Origin: Plantibacter flavus
Lineage (GTDB): Bacteria; Actinomycetota; Actinomycetes; Actinomycetales; Microbacteriaceae
NCBI RefSeq assembly: GCF_002024505.1
Contig: NZ_CP019402.1
Span: forward strand, 2,976,001-3,040,000
Length of the DNA: 64,000 nt
Reading direction: 5' to 3'
The translations under genes were made by a program, and so were the position numbers. The notes beneath the pieces are model-generated. The model was not told the origin of the DNA. It saw only the letters and a list, made by a program, of their open reading frames with translations, and made no database searches. Positions 16,869-25,470 of the stretch are shown in pieces; the first letter of the stretch is position 1; each line of letters opens with the position of its first letter.

Positions 16869-17909
16869 TCAACCGGCGTCGGTCGACACCGCGGCGATGA
16901 GCGAGTCGCGCTCGATGATCGGCATGGTGACCAGCTCGTGCCCGAGGGCGTGCTGACCGAGGAGCATCGAGGCTCCGAGCGCGCCGATCTCCTGGTAGGG
17001 CAGCCGTGCGGTGGTGAGGCCCGGGCGCAGGTAGCCGGCGAGGATCTCGTCGTCGAAGGAGACGACGGAGACGTCCTGCGGGATCCGACGTCCCTGTTCG
17101 AGCAGCACCTGGTAGGCACCGAAGGCGACGCCGTCGTTCGCGGCGAGGATGGCCGTGACGTCCGGGTGGCGCTCGAGGAGCGTGGCCGTCGCCTCGTAAC
17201 CGGGTTCCGGCTGCCACTCGACGATGTCGACCCGAGCAGGTTCGATCCCGGCCTCCGCGAACGCCGCGGCGATGCCTGCGAAGCGGAGTGCCACCGTGGC
17301 CGTCTGTCGCGGATCGTTGATGACGTCCTGCGGCAGGTCGCCGACCACGCCGATCCGCCTGTGGCCCGCGTCGACGAGCCGTTTCGCGACCGCGTACCCG
17401 GCCGCACGTTCGTCGGGAAGGACGTTCGCGTGCCCCGAGGAGGACGCTCCGTTGAGCACGACGACCGGGACACCGGTCGAGGTGGTGGGGAGGTCGATGA
17501 GGCGGGCGCCGAGGAGACCGATGAGGATGCCGTCGACCCGGTGGTCGATCATCGTCTCGAAGGCGCGGGCGAGACCACCCTCGATCCCCTCGGTCTCCGC
17601 GATGAGCATCGTGTGGCCGTGGGCCTTCGACACCTCGAGCGCACCGCCGATGAGCCCCGAGGCGTGCCGGGTGAGCGTGACCTCGTCGGAGATGAACCCG
17701 ATCGTCCTGGTCTTCCCGCGGCGCAGCACCTGGGCCGCGGGGTTCGGGCGGTAGTCGAGCTCCGCCGCGGCGGCGCGTACCCGCTCGACGGCGTCCGCGG
17801 ACAGCCGGGAACCGGGACGGTCGTTCAGGATCATGCTCACCGCGGCCTTGGACATGCCCGCGCGCTCCGCGACGTCCGCGAGGGTCGTGCGGCGGCGTTG
17901 CGTGGACAT
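16869..17909 (-). CDS. LacI-family regulator of the second fructan locus
   Basis: 346-residue LacI protein: helix-turn-helix TTLADVAERAGMSKAAVSMIL (residues 8-28), hinge region YRPNPAAQVLRRGKT and sugar-binding effector domain from about residue 65. First gene of the minus-strand pair with the PfkB kinase. Two 18-base operators lie just upstream, one 20 bases from its own start codon, so it should repress itself, the kinase and the divergent importer-GH32 operon. Effector probably fructose, sucrose or a short fructan. Confidence 0.93.
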   Translation of the reverse strand: MSTQRRRTTLADVAERAGMSKAAVSMILNDRPGSRLSADAVERVRAAAAELDYRPNPAAQVLRRGKTRTIGFISDEVTLTRHASGLIGGALEVSKAHGHTMLIAETEGIEGGLARAFETMIDHRVDGILIGLLGARLIDLPTTSTGVPVVVLNGASSSGHANVLPDERAAGYAVAKRLVDAGHRRIGVVGDLPQDVINDPRQTATVALRFAGIAAAFAEAGIEPARVDIVEWQPEPGYEATATLLERHPDVTAILAANDGVAFGAYQVLLEQGRRIPQDVSVVSFDDEILAGYLRPGLTTARLPYQEIGALGASMLLGQHALGHELVTMPIIERDSLIAAVSTDAG

Positions 17910-17928
17910 GACACTCCCTCGTGCGGTT

Positions 17929-17946
17929 TGCTGAATCAGTTCAGCA
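17929..17946. promoter_or_regulatory. LacI operator, fructan locus 2, copy 1
   Basis: TGCTGAATCAGTTCAGCA: 7-base arms TGCTGAA/TTCAGCA around a 4-base centre. It overlaps the expected promoter region of the divergent LacI-kinase operon. Confidence 0.85.
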
Positions 17947-17975
17947 TATCGCGCGGAGCTGTGTTATGTTTCGTC

Positions 17976-17993
17976 TGCTGAATCCGTTCAGCA
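17976..17993. promoter_or_regulatory. LacI operator, fructan locus 2, copy 2
   Basis: TGCTGAATCCGTTCAGCA has arms identical to copy 1, with centres 47 bases apart. TATGTT at 17965 just upstream may be the -10 of the binding-protein operon, which would put this operator at the start of transcription. Confidence 0.85.
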
Positions 17994-18059
17994 CCTCCAT
18001 TCACGGCTCATCGTCCGCGCCCTGCGAACGGTCGGCCCCGATTTCGCAGGAGCAACAAC

Positions 18060-19442
18060 GTGGTTGATCTGAGTCGCAGGGCGGCATTCGCCCTGCTCGG
18101 TCTCGGTCTGGCGGGCACGGCCATCTCCTGGCCGCGCCTCACCGGCGGAGACATCCCCGGCCGAGGTGACGACGCCCTCACCGTCGCCCTCTTCGGCACC
18201 GCCCAGGACGCCGCCGCCCGGCAGTCGCTCGTGGACGGCTTCCAGAAGCTGCACCCCGACATCCCCGTCCGGATCATCGCGATCCAGGGCCAGGACTGGG
18301 GTAACTTCTTCGCCAAGATCCTCACGATGGTCGCGGCCGGCACCCCGCCGGACATCGTGTCGGTCGCCACGGAGGGCACGCAGCTGTTCGCCGAGCGACT
18401 CGCCCACCCGATCGACGAGTACGTGCAGCGCGACGCCGCCGAGCTGCAGGAGTACTTCGACGACGTGAACCCCTCGCTCATCGAGTCGTTCATGTACAAG
18501 GGCAACCTGTTCCAACTGCCCGACAACTTCAACGCGGCGAACATGTACTACAACACCTCCGCGTTCGAGCGGGCCGGCCTCGAGCGCCCGCGCGACGACT
18601 GGTCGGTCGAGGACTTCTTCACCGTCGGCCGCACCATGCAGGCCAGTGCCCCCGGCTCGTTCCTGCCGTACTTCTGGAACAACCGTCTCTGGGGCGGCGT
18701 CGTGCCCTGGTTGTACATCAACGACACGAGCTTCCTCACTGAGGAGAAGGCACCCGGCGGCGACTGGATGTGGTCGAAGTTCTACCCGGACGAGACCCCG
18801 CGTGGTGGCGGATACCTGTGGGAGAACGCCGACGCACTCAGCGACCGCACCGTCGAGAGCTTCGAGGTCCTGCAGCGCATGGTCTCCGAGGGCATCGCCG
18901 CGAACCCCGCCCAAGGCGGCGGCAACGAGCTCGTCTCGCTCTTCTCCCGCGGCTCGGTCGGCATGACGCCGGCCGGCGGGTTCTGGGTCAAGGGCCTCAA
19001 CGACGCCGGCCTGGGCGACGACGAGTACGACGTCACCTACTTCCCGAAGATGCGCGGCCAGCGCCACCAGTTCGGAGCCGGCGGCTACGCGATGATGCAG
19101 ACCTCAGAACGCAAGGACGAGGCGTGGGAGTGGATGAAGTACTGCATCTCCGTCGAGGGCATGTCGATCGCGCACAGCCAGCCCGACTCGTCGCTGCCTC
19201 GGCGCTCGCTCAACGCCGAGCTCTACGGCGGTGACATCGGCCCGAAGCACTGGGAGGTCTTCTACGACACCCTCGACCGGTTCCCGACGACCGGCCCGAT
19301 GCCCGCACCGCCCCAGCAGGCGGCCGTGGAGTCGGCCCTCATCAAGAACGTGGTCGGCACGATCACGAACGGCCCGAACGGCGTCCGCCGCGGCCTCGAG
19401 ACGATGCAGCGGGACCTCGAGCTCGCGCTGAAGGGACGATGA
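18060..19442 (+). CDS. Sugar ABC transporter substrate-binding protein
   Basis: 460-residue extracellular solute-binding protein of family 1. The N-terminus has a twin-arginine start (SRRAAFALLGLGLAG) and a hydrophobic segment, but no cysteine lipobox: AGTAISWPR stands where LxxC is expected. It may be released, or held by an uncleaved signal. GTG start 8 bases after AGGAG. The ligand-binding body (FGTAQDAAARQSLVDGFQKLHPDIPV onwards) is complete. First gene of an operon with two permeases and a GH32, so the ligand should be a fructo-oligosaccharide or sucrose. Confidence 0.92.
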   Translation: MVDLSRRAAFALLGLGLAGTAISWPRLTGGDIPGRGDDALTVALFGTAQDAAARQSLVDGFQKLHPDIPVRIIAIQGQDWGNFFAKILTMVAAGTPPDIVSVATEGTQLFAERLAHPIDEYVQRDAAELQEYFDDVNPSLIESFMYKGNLFQLPDNFNAANMYYNTSAFERAGLERPRDDWSVEDFFTVGRTMQASAPGSFLPYFWNNRLWGGVVPWLYINDTSFLTEEKAPGGDWMWSKFYPDETPRGGGYLWENADALSDRTVESFEVLQRMVSEGIAANPAQGGGNELVSLFSRGSVGMTPAGGFWVKGLNDAGLGDDEYDVTYFPKMRGQRHQFGAGGYAMMQTSERKDEAWEWMKYCISVEGMSIAHSQPDSSLPRRSLNAELYGGDIGPKHWEVFYDTLDRFPTTGPMPAPPQQAAVESALIKNVVGTITNGPNGVRRGLETMQRDLELALKGR

Positions 19443-20392
19443 TGGCACTGCAGTCACCGACGGCGACCCGGGCACTGGTCGTCCCGCCCGAAGCCGAGAC
19501 CGGACGCCGCAAGCGTGCCCCTCGCGGCAGCCGACTGCTCGTCTGGGTGTTCCTCGCCCCGACGCTCATCGGCCTCGGACTCTTCAGCTTCGTCCCGATC
19601 ATCGGGTCGTTCGTCCTCGCCTTCTTCCGGTGGGACATCATCTCGGCACCCGAGTTCGTCGGCGTCGGCAACTTCGTCGACCTCGCCGCCAACCCCACGG
19701 TGCGCGTGTCCTTCCTGAACACGGTCGGCTTCGTCGTGGTGGCGGTCACGCTGCAGCTCGCCGTCGCCCTCCTGCTCGCGATCCTCGTGCAGTCGCGGAT
19801 GCCGGAATGGCTGCGTACCTTCTTCCGCTCCGCACTGTTCTTCCCGTTGGTGTTGTCGGCCGCGTCCGTGTCGCTCGTGATGTCGTACCTGTTCAACCAG
19901 GAGTTCGGCCTCGTCAACGAGTTCCTCGGACTCTTCGGCGTCGGGAACATCGGCTGGCTGACGACCGGGTTCGGCGCGAAGATCGTCGTCCTCCTCGTCT
20001 ACGTGTGGCAGAACTTCGGCTTCACCTTCCTGCTGTTCATCGGTGGACTGGCCGCGATCCCGCGCGAGGTCTACGAGGCGTCGTCGCTCGACGGCGCGTA
20101 CGGCTGGAGCCAGTTCCGGAACGTCACCCTGCCCCTCGTGAGCCCGACGATGCTCGTCGCGTCCGTCATGGCCATCATCAGCGCCCTGCAGATCTTCGAC
20201 CAGCCGTACGTCCTCACACGAGGTGGTCCGGGAGACGACACCCGCACCGCGGTGATGGTGATCTACGAGTCCGCGTTCCAGCAGCTCGACTTCGGTCTCG
20301 CCGCAGCGATCGGCATCGTGCTGACGCTCCTGATCATGCTCGTCACCGCCGCACAGTTCCGACTGAGCAAGCGTTTCGTCTTCTACGGATGA
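19439..20392 (+). CDS. Sugar ABC transporter permease, MalF type
   Basis: 317-residue CUT1 permease with six hydrophobic helices and an EAA loop YEASSLDGAYGWSQF near residue 220, followed by a RGGPGDDTRT turn. Starts inside the stop region of the binding-protein gene (ATGATG overlap). Forms a heterodimer with the next permease. No ATPase in the operon. Confidence 0.93.
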   Translation: MMALQSPTATRALVVPPEAETGRRKRAPRGSRLLVWVFLAPTLIGLGLFSFVPIIGSFVLAFFRWDIISAPEFVGVGNFVDLAANPTVRVSFLNTVGFVVVAVTLQLAVALLLAILVQSRMPEWLRTFFRSALFFPLVLSAASVSLVMSYLFNQEFGLVNEFLGLFGVGNIGWLTTGFGAKIVVLLVYVWQNFGFTFLLFIGGLAAIPREVYEASSLDGAYGWSQFRNVTLPLVSPTMLVASVMAIISALQIFDQPYVLTRGGPGDDTRTAVMVIYESAFQQLDFGLAAAIGIVLTLLIMLVTAAQFRLSKRFVFYG

Positions 20393-20400
20393 GGTCCCAG

Positions 20401-21234
20401 ATGTCCATCGCAGCAGTCACCCCCGACTCATCACGCCGCCGACTCGCCACGGCCGGGAAGTTCCTCGTCCTCGTCCTCGCCGCGTTCCTCACGCTCGCGC
20501 CCGTCGTATGGACGCTCATCACCGCGCTCACCCCCGCGAACGTCGACACCGGGCAGACCGAGTTCGGCCCGGGCGCGTTCATCGACGTCTTCCAGAAGAT
20601 CCCGATCCTGCTCTACACGTGGAACAGCGCACTGGTGACGCTCCTCATCGCGGCCGGACAGATGCTCAGTGCGGCGATGGCCGGCTACGTGTTCGCGCGC
20701 TTCGACTTCGGCGGCAAGCGCATCCTGTTCGGACTGATCCTCGCCACGATGATGGTGCCGATGCAGGTGACGATCGTCCCCGTGTTCATGCTCATCCGCG
20801 GCATGGGACTGTCGGACACGCTCCTCGCGCTCATCATCCCGATGATCCCGACGGCGTTCGGCACCTTCCTCATGCGGCAGTACTTCATGGGGTTGCCGCC
20901 GGAGCTCGCCGAGGCGGCGCAGATCGACGGCGCGGGACCGTGGAAGATCTTCTTCCGCATCTACCTGCCGCTCGCCGCCCCGGGCCTCGCGATCGTCGGC
21001 ATCCTCGCGTTCAACTACCACTGGAACGAGTTCTTCCGACCACTGATCCTCACGATCAGCGAGCAGAACTTCACCCTCCCGCTCGGGCTCGTGACCCTGC
21101 AGGGCAACCTCGGCACCGGGTCGGTCGCGACCGTCCTCGCCGGTGTCGTCCTGTCCATGATCCCGGCTGCGCTGGTCTTCGTCTTCGGCCAGAAGCCGCT
21201 GCGCGAAGGGCTCACCGCCGGCGTCAGCAAGTGA
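20401..21234 (+). CDS. Sugar ABC transporter permease, MalG type
   Basis: 277-residue partner permease. EAA loop AEAAQIDGAGPWKIF at about residue 180; six hydrophobic helices. The ATG chosen (MSIAAVTP) has GATGAGG 6 bases upstream. An alternative ATG 12 bases earlier overlaps the stop of the previous gene but has no ribosome site. The last segment ends LTAGVSK as usual for MalG. Confidence 0.92.
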   Translation: MSIAAVTPDSSRRRLATAGKFLVLVLAAFLTLAPVVWTLITALTPANVDTGQTEFGPGAFIDVFQKIPILLYTWNSALVTLLIAAGQMLSAAMAGYVFARFDFGGKRILFGLILATMMVPMQVTIVPVFMLIRGMGLSDTLLALIIPMIPTAFGTFLMRQYFMGLPPELAEAAQIDGAGPWKIFFRIYLPLAAPGLAIVGILAFNYHWNEFFRPLILTISEQNFTLPLGLVTLQGNLGTGSVATVLAGVVLSMIPAALVFVFGQKPLREGLTAGVSK

Positions 21235-21287
21235 CCGGCACCACCGCCCTCCCCTCGATCCGACCGATCTCGAACCGAAAGGAAGCC

Positions 21288-22625
21288 ATGACCGGCCTCC
21301 ACGTAACGCACGTCCTCGACCGCGGCTTCCCGCTGCTGCACCCCCGACCCGAGGCCGGGTGGTTGAACGACCCCAACGGCATCATGTTCGTCGACGGTCG
21401 CTGGCACGTCTTCTTCCAGTACAACCCGGGGTCGGCCAGGCACGAGGACATCCACTGGGGTCACGTGAGCTCGCCGGACCTGCTCGCCTGGGAGGAACAC
21501 CCGGTGGCCCTGGCTCCACGCCCGAACACCACCGACGGCTTCGGCTGCTGGAGCGGCGTCGGGGTCGTCGATCAGGGCCGGCCGGCCGTCGTGTACTCGG
21601 GCGCGCGTGATCGACACGGGTTGTCGGAGGTCGTCGTCGTCCACGGCTCGGCGGATGCGCAGGACTGGAGCGGCGAACGTGTCGTCGCGGCCTCGCTCCC
21701 CGCCGATGAGCGCGTGACGATGGTGCGCGACCCGTTCGTCTTCGAGCTGGGTGGGCGCCGCTGGGCGATCCAGGGCGCGGGTCGCTCCGACGTCGGTGGC
21801 GCACTGCTCCTCTACGGCGTCGACGACCTCGACGCCTGGACCGAGGAGGGGTACCTGCTGACGGCCGAGGCGCCGGTCGTCTCGGAGCTCGCTCCGTGCG
21901 AAGGGTGGGAGTGCCCCCAGCTCGTGCGCGTCGGCGACGACTGGGTGCTGCTGGTCTCGCTGTGGCTCGACGGCCGTCCGCACCGCGGGGTGGCCTGGGT
22001 CCTCGGCTCGATGGAGCTCGACGAGGCCACCGGGCGACCCGTGTTCAGCGCCCGCCGGACCGGCATCATCGACGAGGGGTCGAGCTTCTACGCGCCGCAG
22101 GCCGTGCAGTCCGACGGCTCGGACGGACAGTCGGAGCGGGTACTGCTCTGGGGCTGGGCCCAGGAGATCGCACCCGATGGCGTGCGCGGCCGGACGCAGG
22201 CGGACACCGACGAGCAGGGATGGTCGGGCATGCTGACGTTCCCGCGCGAGCTCGTGGTCCGCGGCGACGAGGTCGAGCTGATCCCGGCCCGGGAGCTGAC
22301 GGGACTCCGTGCCGAGCTCGTCGATGCGACGGAACTCCCCGACCAGACGGAGGTGCGACTCACGGGCGCAGGCACGGCCTCCCTCGGGCTGGAGGGTTCG
22401 GACACGCAGCTGATCTGGCGGGGCGAGCTGGTCGAGGGCGACGAGGTCCGGATCCTCATCGACGCGTCCATCGTCGAGATCCACCACACCGGGCACCCCG
22501 CTCGGACCTTCCGCGCGTATCCGGCCGATGGCGAGCGGTACGCCGTGCGGCACGATGCGACCGTGCGAGCCGACGCCTGGTCGCTGGCCCTCCCCGTCGC
22601 CGGCGGCGTGTCGGCGTCCCGCTGA
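21288..22625 (+). CDS. GH32 beta-fructosidase, cytosolic
   Basis: 445-residue GH32 enzyme without signal peptide. Catalytic residues are complete: Asp28 in WLNDPNG, Asp148 in MVRDP and Glu208 in WECPQ. The C-terminal sandwich is shorter than in the levan-locus enzyme. GAAAGGAAGCC precedes the ATG; a GTG overlapping the permease stop is in frame but less likely. It would split sucrose or fructo-oligosaccharides taken up by the same operon and supply fructose to the PfkB kinase. Level of endo or exo action cannot be read from sequence. Confidence 0.92.
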   Translation: MTGLHVTHVLDRGFPLLHPRPEAGWLNDPNGIMFVDGRWHVFFQYNPGSARHEDIHWGHVSSPDLLAWEEHPVALAPRPNTTDGFGCWSGVGVVDQGRPAVVYSGARDRHGLSEVVVVHGSADAQDWSGERVVAASLPADERVTMVRDPFVFELGGRRWAIQGAGRSDVGGALLLYGVDDLDAWTEEGYLLTAEAPVVSELAPCEGWECPQLVRVGDDWVLLVSLWLDGRPHRGVAWVLGSMELDEATGRPVFSARRTGIIDEGSSFYAPQAVQSDGSDGQSERVLLWGWAQEIAPDGVRGRTQADTDEQGWSGMLTFPRELVVRGDEVELIPARELTGLRAELVDATELPDQTEVRLTGAGTASLGLEGSDTQLIWRGELVEGDEVRILIDASIVEIHHTGHPARTFRAYPADGERYAVRHDATVRADAWSLALPVAGGVSASR

Positions 22626-22632
22626 CCCGGAG

Positions 22633-22675
22633 ACGCGGTGACGCGCAGCGCTGGGTGCGCCGCGCATCACCGCGT
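22633..22675. terminator. Convergent hairpin terminator
   Basis: ACGCGGTGA at 22633 pairs with TCACCGCGT ending at 22675; GCGC arms inside the loop can extend the stem. It lies between the GH32 stop and the convergent hydrolase gene and can serve both. Confidence 0.7.
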
Positions 22676-22688
22676 GCAGTTGCCGGAC

Positions 22689-23525
22689 CTACTTCGCGAG
22701 GAACTCCAGGACGGCCCGGTTCCATTCCTCCGCGTGGCTGACGTTGACGCCGTGCGGCGCACCCTCGACGACGTACAGCGTCGACGACGGAATCGCCGCG
22801 TGCGTCCGTGCACCGGAGCCCTCGAAGGGGACGGTCGCATCGCTGTCGCCGTGGATGACGAAGGTCGGGACGGTGACGTTCGGCAGGTCGTCGCGGAAGT
22901 CGGTGTTCGCGAACGACGCCATGGCCTCGAGTGCGGCGGGCTTGAACGCCTGGTGCGCGAGCGCGAGGGCCTCCTGACGCTGCTCCTCCGTGACCTTCAG
23001 CTCGCCGTCCACTGAGAAGAAGTCGGTCGTGAACTGGTCGTAGAACGCGTCCTGATCCGCCGTGAGCCCGGCCGTCATCTTCGCGGCCTCGGAGACCGGG
23101 AGGGGCCCGTCAGGGTTTCCGGCCGTCTGCAGCAGGTACGGCGGAACCGCGGAGGCGAAGACCGCGCTGTGGATGCGCTCCGAACCGTGGCGGCTGAAGT
23201 ACCGGGCGACCTCACCGCCACCCATCGAGAACCCGACGAGCGTCACGTCGCGCAGGTCGAGCGCTTCGAGCACCGCCTGCAGGTCGTCGGTGAGCCGGTC
23301 GTAGCCGTAACCGGTGAGCGGCTTGTCGCTGCGACCGAAGCCGCGGCGGTCGTAGGTGATGACGCGGTAGCCTGCGGCCTCGAAAGCCGGGACCTGTTCC
23401 TTCCACGATGCACCGGACAGCGGCCAACCGTGGATGAGGACGACCGGGCGTCCCGTGCCACCGGTGTCGTCGACGTGCAGGTTCGTGTCCTTCAGCAGGC
23501 CGTGGTGTGCGGTGATCTCCGTCAT
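22689..23525 (-). CDS. Alpha/beta hydrolase (non-heme chloroperoxidase/arylesterase type)
   Basis: 278-residue alpha/beta hydrolase. Oxyanion region LIHGWPLSGASW, nucleophile Ser100 in GFSMGG, acid Asp in VIHGDSDATVPF (about residue 228) and His258 in APHGVNV form the triad. The sequence style (HGWPLSG, TYDRRGFGRSDKP, GFSMGGGEVARY) is that of cofactor-free haloperoxidase/esterases. Cytosolic, no signal. Monocistronic; GAGAGGAGCACC precedes the ATG. True substrate unknown. Confidence 0.92.
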   Translation of the reverse strand: MTEITAHHGLLKDTNLHVDDTGGTGRPVVLIHGWPLSGASWKEQVPAFEAAGYRVITYDRRGFGRSDKPLTGYGYDRLTDDLQAVLEALDLRDVTLVGFSMGGGEVARYFSRHGSERIHSAVFASAVPPYLLQTAGNPDGPLPVSEAAKMTAGLTADQDAFYDQFTTDFFSVDGELKVTEEQRQEALALAHQAFKPAALEAMASFANTDFRDDLPNVTVPTFVIHGDSDATVPFEGSGARTHAAIPSSTLYVVEGAPHGVNVSHAEEWNRAVLEFLAK

Positions 23526-23663
23526 GGTGCTCCTCTCCCGGGCCGCGGGTCGCGGCCACTCAGACCAGCTTCGGCGGAGGCGGTGCGAGCGGATGGGGGC
23601 TTGCGAACCGCGAGGCGATGTCCTATCCGCTGAAGACTCCGGCGACGTGGCGACCAGTGACGT

Positions 23664-25295
23664 TCACCGCTCGGTCGGGAGCAACCCCAACCGCCGCGCG
23701 GTGGCCAGCGCGTCCTCGCGGGAGTCGACGCCGAGCTTCCGGTAGACGTTCCGGAAGTGGAACTTCACCGTGTTCGCGGACACGTACAGCGCTAGTGCGA
23801 TGTCCTGCCGGGTCCGGCCCTCCGCGGAGAGCTGCAGGATCCGGCGCTCGGTGGCGGTGAGCTCCACGAGCTGCACGGTCTCCGGCGTCGGCTCGGGACT
23901 CGAGGCGAGCGTCCGCTCGATCCGCGCATGGGTCTCGCTGGGCGACATCGTGCCGAGGAGGTGTCGGAGCGGCCTGCGCGGCGCGACCACGAAGGGCGTG
24001 AGCATCCCGGTCCGCGCCGTCGTGGCGATCGCCTGGAGGAGATGCCGCCGACCGTCCTCGTCCGAGTCGTCGGCGAGCGCCGAGGTGATGAGCAGCTCCG
24101 TCTGCGCACCGGCGTCGATGTGCTCCTCCGCGAGCCCGGCGGTGGCGAGTTCCCGCGCGAGGGGTTTGCGGTCGGTCAGGAGCGCGAGCCGCGAGGCGAC
24201 CGCCGCGGTGTGGGCGTTCCGGTCACGACCGTCGAGGAGGACGCTGGCCTCCGTCGGGCGGTCGAGGGCGAGGAGGAGTGACGCTTCCACGGCGTCGAGG
24301 AGTCGCTCCGATCCGGCATGACGCAGGCTGCGACCGGCGAACACGCGGGTGCGCTCGATGAGCTGCAGCGCCGCCCGTCGATCGCCCCACAGGAGTGCGT
24401 GCTGCGCTTGCGCGTAGGTGATGAACGGGGCCCAGGACCGCTCACGGTTGACCTGGAGCTCCAGCGTCGCGAGCGCGGCCTCCGCCGCCGCACGGTCGAC
24501 GCGGGCGATGGCGATCAAGGCGCGGGCGATGGACCCGGACAGTTGGACCAGGGGCACCATCCACCCGTGCGCGCCGCCCCCGTCGTCGTGGCGCTCGAGC
24601 CAGCGGTCCGCCTCCACGATCTCGCCGCGCACCGCGTAGAGCAGGGCGAGCTTGCCGGAGGCGTCCCCACCGTTCCGGCCGTCCCAGGACTCGTGCCGGA
24701 GCTCGTACGCCTCACGCAGCACGAGGCTCGCCTCGTGGAGGTCTCCCACGAGCAGTTTCGTGATCCCCACCTGCAGCAGGGCGGTGGGGACGCGGGGCGC
24801 GAACTCGGTCGGGCGGTGCACGCGGGCTCGGCGAGCGAGCTCCTCGGTGATCCGCGCGTAGTGCAACGCCCGCTGGTGCCGACCGTGCACGCGGTAGGCG
24901 ATCATGAACGCCGTCGATGCACTCAGGCTGATGCGCGCGAGCTCGGAGCGGGCGCGGTCACGGATGTCGTCGGGATCAGTCGGGAGCTGGAACCGCCCCA
25001 CCGACTGGTCGAGTGCGTCGGTCTCCCCACGGATGTTGAGGCGGATCTCCCGGACGGCGAAGACGATGGGGTGGTTCGAGAGCACGCGCACCGGGAGTGC
25101 CTGCAGCGCGCGGTCGAGCGTCGCGAGGTCGAGCGCCATGAGGATCCCCCACTCGTACTCGATCACCGAGACGACCGTGTCCCAGTCCTCCTCCTGGATG
25201 GCCGTGGTGAGAAGACGGGTGACCGGGGCGACGTCCGTGGGGTGGAGGAACCCCGCCCCGAGGGAGGGAAAGTACCTCTTCCAACCGGTGTGCAC
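23664..25295 (-). CDS. LuxR-family regulator with TPR-like helical body
   Basis: 543-residue regulator. Residues 1 to about 470 are alpha-helical repeats (TPR/MalT-like), and the C-terminus (about 478-540) is a LuxR helix-turn-helix with LTATERRILQLSAEGRTRQD and VSANTVKFHFRNVYRKLGV. Compared with LAL/MalT proteins the N-terminal ATPase module is absent, so it is a shortened form or was truncated. GTG start with a weak ribosome site. It is divergent from the large surface-protein gene 175 bases away and may control it. Confidence 0.85.
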   Translation of the reverse strand: MHTGWKRYFPSLGAGFLHPTDVAPVTRLLTTAIQEEDWDTVVSVIEYEWGILMALDLATLDRALQALPVRVLSNHPIVFAVREIRLNIRGETDALDQSVGRFQLPTDPDDIRDRARSELARISLSASTAFMIAYRVHGRHQRALHYARITEELARRARVHRPTEFAPRVPTALLQVGITKLLVGDLHEASLVLREAYELRHESWDGRNGGDASGKLALLYAVRGEIVEADRWLERHDDGGGAHGWMVPLVQLSGSIARALIAIARVDRAAAEAALATLELQVNRERSWAPFITYAQAQHALLWGDRRAALQLIERTRVFAGRSLRHAGSERLLDAVEASLLLALDRPTEASVLLDGRDRNAHTAAVASRLALLTDRKPLARELATAGLAEEHIDAGAQTELLITSALADDSDEDGRRHLLQAIATTARTGMLTPFVVAPRRPLRHLLGTMSPSETHARIERTLASSPEPTPETVQLVELTATERRILQLSAEGRTRQDIALALYVSANTVKFHFRNVYRKLGVDSREDALATARRLGLLPTER

Positions 25296-25470
25296 GGGTC
25301 AACCCTAAGTGACCGCCACCTGTCGGGGAACACCCGGGGCAGGATGCGGGGTGGTCTTTGGCCGATCCGCCCGGACCGCGTCGGGGTTGCCGCTCTACTG
25401 ATCCTCGGCCCCGCAGCTGGGGCCAGGTTTTCGGCGGGCGCACCGCCGCTTCACGGGGAAGGCGACACAC

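Noticed and set aside
21231..21287. GTG start overlapping the permease stop for the second cytosolic GH32
   Set aside because: In frame, but the ATG at 21288 has a GAAAGGA ribosome site and gives the normal N-terminus.
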